Assembly: GCA_031280065.1 (NCBI GenBank) | Contig: JAITHH010000285.1 | Coordinates: 1-5,482, forward strand | DNA length: 5,482 nt | Reading direction: 5' to 3' | Origin: Treponema sp. | Lineage (GTDB): Bacteria; Spirochaetota; Spirochaetia; Treponematales; Breznakiellaceae | In this document: positions 1 to 5,482 of the stretch, piece by piece | Layout: each line of letters opens with the position of its first letter | How positions within the stretch are numbered: the first letter of the stretch is position 1 | Program-made: the position numbers and the translations under genes | The notes under the pieces: generated by a model | What the model was told of the DNA's origin: nothing | Database searches by the model: none | What the model saw: the letters and a program-made list of their open reading frames with translations, nothing else

Positions 1-171
1 GACCAGGCGGCTGGGTACCGCGAGGGGGTAAAGAACGCCATCAACATTATCGAAGTGGCCCTGCGGCTCAATGATAACGAAACCCGCCGGCGCTACCTTA
101 TAGCCATGAAAACCCGCTACCCCACCCCTGAAATCGGCGCGTTGATTGATATGCTGCTGGAACGTATGTAA
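1..171 (+). CDS. C-terminal end of an unidentified, probably helical protein (5' truncated)
   Basis: The frame is open from the first base and runs 56 codons to a TAA at 169-171; the start lies outside the window. The visible tail is made of charged and hydrophobic helix-forming residues: a helix around GVKNAINIIEVALRLND, then ETRRRYLIAMKTRYPTP, then EIGALIDMLLERM at the end. The alternation of short amphipathic helices, with a tyrosine-proline turn between them, is compatible with the last repeat of a TPR-like or other helical-repeat protein, but no diagnostic motif is visible and I do not recognise the family. It converges on the minus-strand operon and its stop is about 350 bases from that operon's last stop. 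That this is a real gene rests on the open frame, ordinary residue composition and the position of the following non-coding repeats; the function is unknown. Confidence 0.65.
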   Translation, partial: DQAAGYREGVKNAINIIEVALRLNDNETRRRYLIAMKTRYPTPEIGALIDMLLERM

Positions 172-204
172 TCCTCCGGGGAAACGCTGATACTGTTTCT
201 ACTC

Positions 205-244
205 ATCTGCGGTTCCCCCAGTAACTGTTCTTTTTAACCACAGA
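205..244 (+). repeat. Direct repeat A, copy 1 (40 bases)
   Basis: This stretch matches 436-475 at 37 of 40 positions without gaps. The three differences are clustered in the middle and all are transitions. The shared ends are ATCTGCGGTTCCCC on the left and AACTGTTCTTTTTAACCACA on the right. The bases that follow (CAGATGGCACAGAA) continue in a roughly ten-base rhythm. The style recalls dispersed intergenic repeats of the CACAGAT/ATCTGCGGTT kind found in many bacterial genomes; that comparison is from memory. Confidence 0.85.
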
Positions 245-285
245 TGGCACAGAAATCATGCGGAAGCGGGGGGAGTAATGCGGTG

Positions 286-307
286 TGGCGGGCGCGTTTG
301 TTGGCCG
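286..307 (+). repeat. Direct repeat B, copy 1 (22 bases)
   Basis: TGGCGGGCGCGTTTGTTGGC followed by CG. It matches 397-418 at 21 of 22 positions, the single change being G to A at the fifteenth base. It lies between the two A repeats and is followed 28 bases later by an ATCTG word, as the second copy is 17 bases later, so B and the left end of A may belong to one degenerate composite unit. Confidence 0.85.
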
Positions 308-396
308 CGCTCTGCTCAGGCTAAAGCCTTCGCGCATCTGTGCTAATAGGGGGGATCGTGTGCGCTACGGCAGGCCGCATTGTTTGGTCAACGCCC

Positions 397-418
397 TGGC
401 GGGCGCGTTTATTGGCCG
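397..418 (+). repeat. Direct repeat B, copy 2 (22 bases)
   Basis: TGGCGGGCGCGTTTATTGGC followed by CG, identical to copy 1 at 286-307 except for one transition. It precedes the second A repeat by 17 bases, with CATCCGCGTA just before that repeat echoing the ATCTGCGGTT at its start. Confidence 0.85.
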
Positions 419-435
419 TCCTTTTCATCCGCGTA

Positions 436-475
436 ATCTGCGGTTCCCCTGGCAACTGTTCTTTTTAACCACAGA
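436..475 (+). repeat. Direct repeat A, copy 2 (40 bases)
   Basis: This is the second copy of the 40-base repeat, 231 bases from the first, with 37 of 40 identical positions. The bases that follow it (AAACGCGGAAACCGCACGG) differ from those after copy 1 but keep the same rhythm of CRCGGAAA-like words. Its right end borders the hairpins that lie beyond the stop of the minus-strand protease gene. Confidence 0.85.
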
Positions 476-510
476 AAACGCGGAAACCGCACGGAAAGGA
501 CTCCCTTTCC
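474..510 (-). terminator. Possible weak double-hairpin terminator of the minus-strand operon
   Basis: Read on the minus strand, 14 bases after the protease stop codon there is a perfect 7-base-pair stem, GGAAAGG-GAGT-CCTTTCC (510 to 493). Two bases later comes a second small hairpin, GCGG-TTT-CCGC (490 to 480), followed by GTTTTC. The position is right for the end of the operon. The stems are short and the T run is only four bases, so this is a tentative call. The same stems read on the plus strand have no T run after them. Confidence 0.35.
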
Positions 511-524
511 ACCTGAACAGGCTC

Positions 525-2375
525 CTAAAGCGTGTCCGGGGAGTTCAGCAGGGCCGGTAAACGCATCGAAGTTTCCAGATAGCCCATGCGCCGCTTCTTA
601 ACGGAAATGTCCATCAGTGCGTAGCCGTCTTTCTCTTCCAGGCGGAAGCCCCGGATGGATATAGGATCGTGCTCCGAAAGACCCGCTTCATCGGCAATAG
701 AACCCCGCACCACCTTCTTTACCGTGTAGGCGGACGAGAAGATGTTCCCCATGGCAGGAGAGAGGATCAGGCCGAACAGCGGCGCGGCCATCCGTTCCCT
801 GGTGTCGATCTTGGCCGCAGCCGCCAGGGGCAGATCGGGCCGGGGGGCGGTCATCAGGAAGCGCTGAACCCCATCGGAGGTTTCCAGGGCCACCAATTCC
901 CCCGGCCGGGACCCGAAAAGCTGGTCTTGCAGCGCGGGGATAAGCGTCCCCTGCGCCGCGCTCACCGGCTCGTTATTCAGCTTGGTAATGTAAATCCCCT
1001 CGGAAACCCGCTGGTCCGCCGCGGGAGTTACCGGCGCCACATAGATGATCTCCGCCCCCTGAATCGTCTCGCCCAGGGTCAGGCCCAGCCAGGGACGCTC
1101 CGCCTTGCCCCCCCGGATCATCGCTGGAAGCGCGGCGGCCAGACGTTCAGCGGGAACCGCGAAGCTGAGGCCCGGATAGTTCTCGATGCCCGCAAAGACG
1201 ATTCCCACCAGCCGCCCGGAGCCGTCCACCACCGGCCCTCCCGAATTGCCGTGATTCACCGCCGCGTCGATCTGGATCACATCGCCGATTTGCAGGAAAC
1301 GCCGCCCCAGCGCGGACACGATGCCGGAGGTAACGGTCTTCTCCAGGCCGCCGGGCGACCCGATAGCAAGCACCGTGTCCCCCACTTGGGGAATGACGCG
1401 GTCCACCACGGAGAACACGTATTCGGGCTTGACCTCCGCCTTGATCAGGGCCAGGTCCATGGCCTTGTCCCAGCCGATCACCTTGGCCGGAATCCGGGGG
1501 CTGGCGCTGTCCCCCATGCGGATAAACATCCGGGAATACCCCTCGTAGGCGGGGTCTACCTCGCTGGAAATCACATGGTAATTGGTGATGAGCAGCCCGG
1601 CGCCGTCCACGAAAAACGCCGACCCCAGCACCCGGCTGGGATAGCCCAGCCCCCGCTCGATCCGGTAGCCCTGGTCAACGATCACCGTGGCCACCCCTTT
1701 GATCATATCCGAAGCCGCGTCCCGGCCTTCGGCGTAGACCCGCAGGTCCTCCGGCGCCGACTGCCCATCCAGCGCGGCGAGGAAGAAGGCCGCTGCCCGC
1801 CGCTGTTTGGCCGCAACCGCCCGTTCCAGGAAAAGCAGCGCGTCAGCTAATTCAAGGGGTTTGAGTTCGTGGGCCCGGACCGCGCCCAGGAAGGCCCCAA
1901 GGTCATTGCCCGCTTCAAGCTGTTCCTTGGCCGCGGCAAGGATGAAATCCGGCTCCATGCCCGTGTTCTCCACCGCGATCCCCAGCGCCGCAAGCGAGCG
2001 GGCATAAGACGCCGCGTCCTCCCAGCGTTTCTCTTCGATAGCTTGAGCCTGGGCGCTCCGCAAACGTTCCGCCGCCTGCTCTTCAAACGCGGTGATGCTT
2101 GCTACTTCCATCTCCCCGCCTGAACCCGGCGTTTCACCGGCAAAAAACGCCCGGTATGCGCCGATAAGGTGAATCGCCCTCACCGGATCATCGGTAACAG
2201 AGCGGGCAATATCGTCCAGCCGGTATTCACCGGTGGACTTGCGCGGCGTCAGCCGCTTTTCCGCGTCTTTTGGGGTTACACAAGCCGGCAAACCGGCGAT
2301 TACGAGGCCCATAAGGGCCCAAGCGCACTTTTTTGTAATCAGGGACCGCAGCCCCGCCCTCACTCTTCCATCCAT
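525..2375 (-). CDS. HtrA/DegP-like trypsin-type serine protease, lipoprotein with helical N-terminal extension and two PDZ-like domains
   Basis: This gene encodes a 616-residue envelope protease of the S1C (HtrA/Deg) type. The N-terminus is a lipoprotein signal: basic residues up to KK at 15-16, a hydrophobic stretch, then the lipobox LPAC with the lipidated Cys32. Residues about 45-215 are helical and TPR-like (for example AIEEKRWEDAASYARSLAAL at 112-131). The protease domain spans about 225-415 and all three catalytic residues are present: His267 in TNYHVI, Asp307 in DKAMDLALIK and Ser378 in NHGNSGGPVV; the oxyanion-hole GNSGG is intact. GSPGGLEKTVTSGIVSALG at 339-357 is the usual HtrA core strand. 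Two C-terminal segments look like divergent PDZ domains (about 428-510 from WLGLTLGE, and about 533-612 with KVVRGSIADEAGLSEHD). The stop is TAG. The ATG at 2375 overlaps the preceding gene by 16 bases but its GAG is only two bases away. A GTG at 2363 makes a GTGA junction with the preceding stop and has GGATGG better placed, so the protein may begin four residues later (triad His263, Asp303, Ser374). The long N-terminal extension is unlike standard DegP. Confidence 0.93.
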   Translation of the reverse strand: MDGRVRAGLRSLITKKCAWALMGLVIAGLPACVTPKDAEKRLTPRKSTGEYRLDDIARSVTDDPVRAIHLIGAYRAFFAGETPGSGGEMEVASITAFEEQAAERLRSAQAQAIEEKRWEDAASYARSLAALGIAVENTGMEPDFILAAAKEQLEAGNDLGAFLGAVRAHELKPLELADALLFLERAVAAKQRRAAAFFLAALDGQSAPEDLRVYAEGRDAASDMIKGVATVIVDQGYRIERGLGYPSRVLGSAFFVDGAGLLITNYHVISSEVDPAYEGYSRMFIRMGDSASPRIPAKVIGWDKAMDLALIKAEVKPEYVFSVVDRVIPQVGDTVLAIGSPGGLEKTVTSGIVSALGRRFLQIGDVIQIDAAVNHGNSGGPVVDGSGRLVGIVFAGIENYPGLSFAVPAERLAAALPAMIRGGKAERPWLGLTLGETIQGAEIIYVAPVTPAADQRVSEGIYITKLNNEPVSAAQGTLIPALQDQLFGSRPGELVALETSDGVQRFLMTAPRPDLPLAAAAKIDTRERMAAPLFGLILSPAMGNIFSSAYTVKKVVRGSIADEAGLSEHDPISIRGFRLEEKDGYALMDISVKKRRMGYLETSMRLPALLNSPDTL

Positions 2376-4087
2376 ATCTCGGTGTATTCCTTCACTCCGT
2401 CCTTGTTCATGTCCCAGGACCGGGCGATCCCGCCTCCGGGAAGGTAGGATTCCCCGGTTTCATAGACGCCGTCCCCATCCCAATCGCTTTCGGACGACTC
2501 CAGCGCCCAGGAGTAATCCGGCGCATCCGCCATCTCCCCGGCTCCGGAGGTTTGCGGGGGCCGGTCCTGCCGGAAGCGCCGGACCGTCTCCATGCGCCCG
2601 TCCAGGTCCAGATCAACGCGCTGGACAAGGGGCCAGCCCCCGGCGAATTCGGTCCGGGAGACGAGCTGCGCTCCCAGCCACTCCGCCGCCCGCAGGGGGA
2701 CCCCCTGGCTCAGTTCCAGCCGCTCAACCGCCCCCTTGAATTCACGGCTGGGCCGCTCCACCGTGCGGGCAAAAGAGGTCAGCGTCCACCCGGTCAAGCG
2801 CGGCAGGAGCTTATCAGCCTCCGGGTACAACAGGGCGCGAGGGCCTTCCCCGTTGAAACTGCTGAACCGCACCGGGGTCAGCGAAAAATCCTTGGGGCTC
2901 GGAATGTACGTCAGCCCCTCAAGCTCCACTTTCAGCACCGCCGGGTAGCGTTCCCACCATATCCGCGCCGTCCCCCGGCCTTCGCCGGACGCGGGAGCCG
3001 CCGCCATCTCCCCCCAGGCGGGAAAACCGCCTGAGAAAACGATGTGTAAGTCCCGCATCCCGTCCTGATCCGGGTCGCAGTCGTAGGACACGATCAAGCC
3101 GTCCTGATACCGCGTCCGGGATTCAGCGCAGCCGTCATCATCGCTATCTTCTATTATAACACCAGAGAAAGCGGCGAGGTTTCGGCTGAATGTCTCCCGG
3201 GCCGCGGCGCTGCGGAGGAGCGCCCATACCTCGCGGATGAGCGTGCGGTCTAAGACCGGCTCAAAGGACGCTCCCGCCGGGGAAGCGTTTGGGGCGAAAA
3301 GTTCCCCCATGGCCGTTTCTTCGTCAATGACGCCGAATTTGAGCGCCCCGGGAATGGCGGCAGGTGAATTCCCCCCCGTCGCCCGGTACGAGGCGATGAG
3401 CCGGCGGGCTTCTTCGCTGTCCCGGATAAAGGGGAGGGCCTTGGGGATGAGTTCCCGGTCCGCCTCGGCAAGCAGGGGAAGCCGCCGGAGCGCCGTTTCG
3501 ATGAGGCCCGCGTCAGCGCCCTGGGGGAGTTTTGACCGGGCATAACTGAAAAGCACACCAAGCAGGCGGGGTTCCTGGGGATAGCGGGCCAGGGCCTGGG
3601 CCATGTACTCCCGGAAACGGGGCAGGTCAGGCAAAAAGCGCAGGGCCGAAAGACGCAGGTACGCGGTATCGGCGTTTTCCACGGCAATGGCAAGGCGTTC
3701 AAGGGCCTCGCGGTAGGAGCGGAGCCGGATCAGGCAGCGGGCCTCCAAAAGCCGGGCGGCTTCCGGGCCATAGCGGTTCCAGCGTCCCGCCTCAAACGCC
3801 CGGCCCAGGGCTTCCAGCACATCCCGCTGGGGGCGGTTCTCGTGAAACCGCGCCAGGGCCAGGAGGTACGACAAATCGGAGGAGACATCAGCGTAGTCGG
3901 AGGCGCGTTCCAGGGCCCGCTCCGCCGCGTTCCAGCGGCCCTCGGCGATGGCCTGTTCAGCCCATGCCGCATAGCGTTCCGCGACAGCGGCCTCTCCCCG
4001 TTCCTGGGCGTGAACCGCAAGCGCCGCAGCCAGCGCCACACAGCAGGCAAGAACCGGAACCGGCGGGCGCCGTACTCCCCTGCCCAT
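2360..4087 (-). CDS. Exported protein with TPR-like helical N-half and EF-hand-like calcium-binding loops
   Basis: I do not recognise a named gene. The 575-residue product starts with a Sec-type signal peptide: basic MGRGVRRPP, a hydrophobic stretch, and a probable signal peptidase I site after AVHA (Ala27). VLAC at 12-15 resembles a lipobox but has too short a hydrophobic run before it. Residues about 35-235 form repeated helical pairs of TPR character (for example AEQAIAEGRWNAAERALERA at 43-62). The second half carries five DxDxDG-type loops: at 314-325, 338-349, 492-503, 535-546 and 559-570. The last two, DWDGDGVYETGE and DMNKDGVKEYTE, fit the 12-residue EF-hand loop, including the final Glu; the other three lack the acidic last ligand. 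The loops are spaced by aromatic, beta-prone segments. The start chosen is the ATG one base after the ftsH stop, with GGGAG six bases before it. An in-frame extension up to 4321 is only the out-of-frame shadow of ftsH. The stop TGA overlaps the protease start. A periplasmic calcium-binding scaffold or partner of the adjoining protease is a plausible inference, not shown. Confidence 0.9.
   Translation of the reverse strand: MGRGVRRPPVPVLACCVALAAALAVHAQERGEAAVAERYAAWAEQAIAEGRWNAAERALERASDYADVSSDLSYLLALARFHENRPQRDVLEALGRAFEAGRWNRYGPEAARLLEARCLIRLRSYREALERLAIAVENADTAYLRLSALRFLPDLPRFREYMAQALARYPQEPRLLGVLFSYARSKLPQGADAGLIETALRRLPLLAEADRELIPKALPFIRDSEEARRLIASYRATGGNSPAAIPGALKFGVIDEETAMGELFAPNASPAGASFEPVLDRTLIREVWALLRSAAARETFSRNLAAFSGVIIEDSDDDGCAESRTRYQDGLIVSYDCDPDQDGMRDLHIVFSGGFPAWGEMAAAPASGEGRGTARIWWERYPAVLKVELEGLTYIPSPKDFSLTPVRFSSFNGEGPRALLYPEADKLLPRLTGWTLTSFARTVERPSREFKGAVERLELSQGVPLRAAEWLGAQLVSRTEFAGGWPLVQRVDLDLDGRMETVRRFRQDRPPQTSGAGEMADAPDYSWALESSESDWDGDGVYETGESYLPGGGIARSWDMNKDGVKEYTEIWMEE
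3153..3161 (-). promoter_or_regulatory. Candidate internal extended -10 promoter element
   Basis: The minus strand reads TGTTATAAT, an exact match to the extended -10 consensus (TGn then TATAAT), in an otherwise GC-rich gene. No -35 hexamer is evident 17 bases upstream, which extended -10 promoters can do without. It lies about 780 bases before the protease start and could give that gene extra transcription. The bases encode Val-Ile-Ile with two consecutive ATA codons. A chance match is possible, so this is only a candidate. Confidence 0.2.
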
Positions 4088-4088
4088 G

Positions 4089-5482
4089 CTACGCTCCCGC
4101 AAAGGCCGGGACAGGCTCCCGTCCGGGAAGTCCCAAAAGGCCCCTGACTTCGTCATCCAGCAGGGTTTCCTGGGCAAGCAGGGCGTCGGCAAGTCTTTCC
4201 AGCGCTTCCCGCTGTTCCCTGATGATCGCTTCGGCTGAAGTTCTGGCGGCGTCCAGTATCCGTTTGACCGCCTGATCGATCCGCTGGGCCGTGTCCTCGG
4301 AGTAGTCCTTGTGCCGGGCAATCTCCTTGCCCAGGAAGATCGGCTCCTCCTCCTGGCCGTAGGTAACGGGCCCCAGGTCTTCGGCCATGCCCCATTCGCA
4401 GACCATGCGCCGGGCCATCTCGGTGGCCTGTTCGATGTCCTGTTTGGTGCCCGTGGTGGTTTCGCTGTAGAGCAGATTTTCCGCCACCCAGCCGCCGTAG
4501 CAAATCACGATGCGATCCTCGAGCCAGCCCCTGGTGCGGCTGTAACTGTCCTCTTCGGGGAGGGAGAGGGCCATGCCCAGGGCCCGCCCGTGGGGTACGA
4601 TGGTTACTTTATGGAGGGGATCGGCGTTTTTGAGGAAGTAGTGGAGCAAGGCGTGGCCCGCCTCGTGAATAGCGGTCATGCGCCGCTCTTTGTCGGAGAC
4701 CACCAGGGTCTTGCGGGCCACCCCCATGATCACCTTATCGCGGGCCTCCTCAAAGTCGGGCATCTCCACCTCGGCTTTGTCCTTCCGGGCCGCGAAGAGG
4801 GCCGCCTCGTTGACCAGGTTGGCGATCTCCGCGCCGCTCATCCCCGGCGTGGCGCGGGCCAGGCGGACCAGATCGATGTCCTGGGCCAGGGGAATCTTGG
4901 CGGCGTGTATCTTGAGGATCGCCTCCCGCTCCTTGATGTCCGGCATGGCCACCACCACTTGACGGTCGAAACGTCCGGGCCGCAGCAGCGCCGGATCCAG
5001 CACATCAGGCCGGTTTGTGGCCGCCAGGATGATTACCCCGTCCTTGGAATCAAAGCCGTCCATCTCCACGAGGAGCTGGTTCAGGGTCTGCTCCCGCTCG
5101 TCATGGCCGCCGCCATAGCCCGCGCCCCGGGTCCGGCCCACCGCGTCTAATTCATCGATAAAAATGATGCACGGGGCGCTCCGTCTGCCCTGATCAAAGA
5201 GATCCCGGACCCGGCTGGCCCCGACGCCCACAAACATCTCCACAAAGTCGGACCCTGACATGTGGAAGTAGGCCACCCCGGCTTCCCCCGCCACTGCCCG
5301 GGCCATGAGGGTCTTCCCCGTACCGGGCATCCCCACCAGCAGCACCCCCTTGGGGATCCGGGCGCCCATCTTGGTGAATTTCTGCGGGTTCTTGAGGAAG
5401 GACACTACCTCCTGCAACTCGTATTTGGCGTCCTCCTGACCGGCCACGTCAGCGAAGGTTACTTTTTTGCTCTCGTCCAGGT
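4089..5482 (-). CDS. ftsH: ATP-dependent zinc metalloprotease FtsH, C-terminal part (5' truncated by window edge)
   Basis: FtsH is an inner-membrane hexamer that unfolds membrane and cytoplasmic proteins with its AAA+ ring and cuts them in a zinc protease chamber. About 463 residues are visible, so the two membrane segments and the small periplasmic domain (usually the first 150-200 residues) lie beyond the right edge. The visible part begins [20 protein letters not shown], the standard entry to the AAA+ domain; the GTG at 5447 is the Val of DVAG and not a start. Motifs in order: Walker A GMPGTGKT (5333-5310), pore loop [14 protein letters not shown], Walker [12 protein letters not shown] (Asp-Glu at 5156-5151), second region of homology with ATNRPDVLD and LLRPGRFDR (two arginine fingers), zinc motif HEAGH (4667-4653), and third zinc ligand Asp in KQDIEQAT (4439-4437). 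All catalytic residues are present, so the enzyme should be active. The first Pro of the usual GPPGTGKT is Met here. The C-terminus has a predicted helical tail ending FAGA, then TAG one base before the next gene. Confidence 0.98.
   Translation of the reverse strand, partial: LDESKKVTFADVAGQEDAKYELQEVVSFLKNPQKFTKMGARIPKGVLLVGMPGTGKTLMARAVAGEAGVAYFHMSGSDFVEMFVGVGASRVRDLFDQGRRSAPCIIFIDELDAVGRTRGAGYGGGHDEREQTLNQLLVEMDGFDSKDGVIILAATNRPDVLDPALLRPGRFDRQVVVAMPDIKEREAILKIHAAKIPLAQDIDLVRLARATPGMSGAEIANLVNEAALFAARKDKAEVEMPDFEEARDKVIMGVARKTLVVSDKERRMTAIHEAGHALLHYFLKNADPLHKVTIVPHGRALGMALSLPEEDSYSRTRGWLEDRIVICYGGWVAENLLYSETTTGTKQDIEQATEMARRMVCEWGMAEDLGPVTYGQEEEPIFLGKEIARHKDYSEDTAQRIDQAVKRILDAARTSAEAIIREQREALERLADALLAQETLLDDEVRGLLGLPGREPVPAFAGA
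4094..4098 (-). promoter_or_regulatory. Ribosome binding site GGGAG that fixes the start of the TPR/EF-hand gene
   Basis: On the minus strand GGGAG lies inside the last codons of ftsH, six bases before the ATG at 4087-4085. The ftsH stop TAG (4091-4089) sits between the two. This arrangement fits reinitiation or coupling of translation from ftsH to the next gene and supports the short, signal-peptide-bearing start over the longer in-frame one. Confidence 0.7.

Larger units (their letters stand above)
172..524. other. Convergent intergenic region with nested direct repeats, no convincing gene
   Basis: This is the only long non-coding stretch in the window, lying between the stop codons of two converging genes. 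It holds two pairs of direct repeats arranged A-B-B-A (A at 205-244 and 436-475; B at 286-307 and 397-418), several shorter copies of an ATCTG-type word (for example at 336-340), a small AGGC-TAAA-GCCT palindrome around 318-329, and hairpins near its right end. An open frame of 91 codons can be read at 285-560 on the plus strand, but it is built from the repeats, runs antisense into the protease gene and has no recognisable protein pattern. On the plus strand just past the left gene, GAAAC at 181-185 can pair with GTTTC at 195-199, and GGGGAA at 178-183 with TTCCCC at 213-218, followed by a T-rich run at 229-235; these are too weak to call a terminator. Confidence 0.75.

Noticed and set aside
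178..235. Plus-strand terminator after the left-edge gene
   Set aside because: The pairings found are short (5-6 base pairs), compete with each other, and are not directly followed by a T run.
285..560. Plus-strand open frame of 91 codons in the intergenic region
   Set aside because: It is made largely of the direct repeats, overlaps the end of the protease gene in antisense, and shows no domain or convincing ribosome binding site.
669..1850. Plus-strand open frame of 393 codons antisense to the protease gene
   Set aside because: The opposite strand encodes a protease with intact catalytic motifs. This frame is rich in Arg, Pro, Gly and His with no fold pattern, as expected for a shadow of a GC-rich gene.
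4042..4053. Lipobox-like VLAC at residues 12-15 of the TPR/EF-hand protein
   Set aside because: Only a short proline-containing stretch precedes the Cys and the real hydrophobic core follows it, so signal peptidase I cleavage after AVHA is more likely.
4088..4321. Upstream extension (78 codons) of the TPR/EF-hand gene to an ATG at 4321
   Set aside because: It is an out-of-frame reading of the ftsH end, of low-complexity Arg/Pro/Ser composition, and would bury the clear signal peptide that begins at 4087.
4311..5150. Plus-strand open frame of 279 codons antisense to ftsH
   Set aside because: It lies wholly opposite highly conserved ftsH motifs and has no recognisable protein character.
5445..5447. 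GTG as a start codon of ftsH
   Set aside because: Upstream codons to the window edge continue the conserved FtsH sequence (KKVTFAD before VAGQ), so the GTG is an internal valine.

Overview
The window is a GC-rich bacterial segment dominated by one minus-strand gene cluster that reads from the right edge towards the left. In transcription order it holds the 3' part of ftsH (the membrane AAA+ zinc protease, cut by the right edge), an exported 575-residue protein with TPR-like helices followed by EF-hand-like calcium loops, and a 616-residue lipoprotein with an intact trypsin-like (HtrA/DegP, S1C) catalytic triad. Spacing is extremely tight: one base separates ftsH from the second gene, and the second and third genes overlap (16 bases from the ATG, or a 4-base GTGA junction if the GTG start is used). 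The three are therefore very probably one translationally coupled operon whose promoter lies outside the window.

The left edge carries the last 56 codons of a plus-strand gene that converges on the operon. Between the two stop codons (172-524) is a roughly 350-base non-coding stretch containing two nested pairs of direct repeats and short hairpins that could end minus-strand transcription. I saw no tRNA, rRNA, CRISPR array, insertion sequence or origin.

Functionally the operon looks like an envelope protein-quality-control unit. FtsH degrades membrane and cytoplasmic substrates from the inner face of the inner membrane. The lipoprotein protease would act in the periplasm or at a membrane surface. 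The middle protein, exported by a Sec-type signal peptide, could bind calcium and partner proteins. The cooperation is inferred from gene order; the enzyme identities of the two proteases come directly from motifs.

Organism: a diderm bacterium with a lipoprotein export pathway. The FtsH C-terminal half ([18 protein letters not shown], then MVCEWGM) and the lipoprotein-type HtrA remind me of spirochaetes, especially Treponema relatives, some of which (for example termite-gut lineages) are fairly GC-rich. This is recollection, not a search result, and is held with low to moderate confidence.
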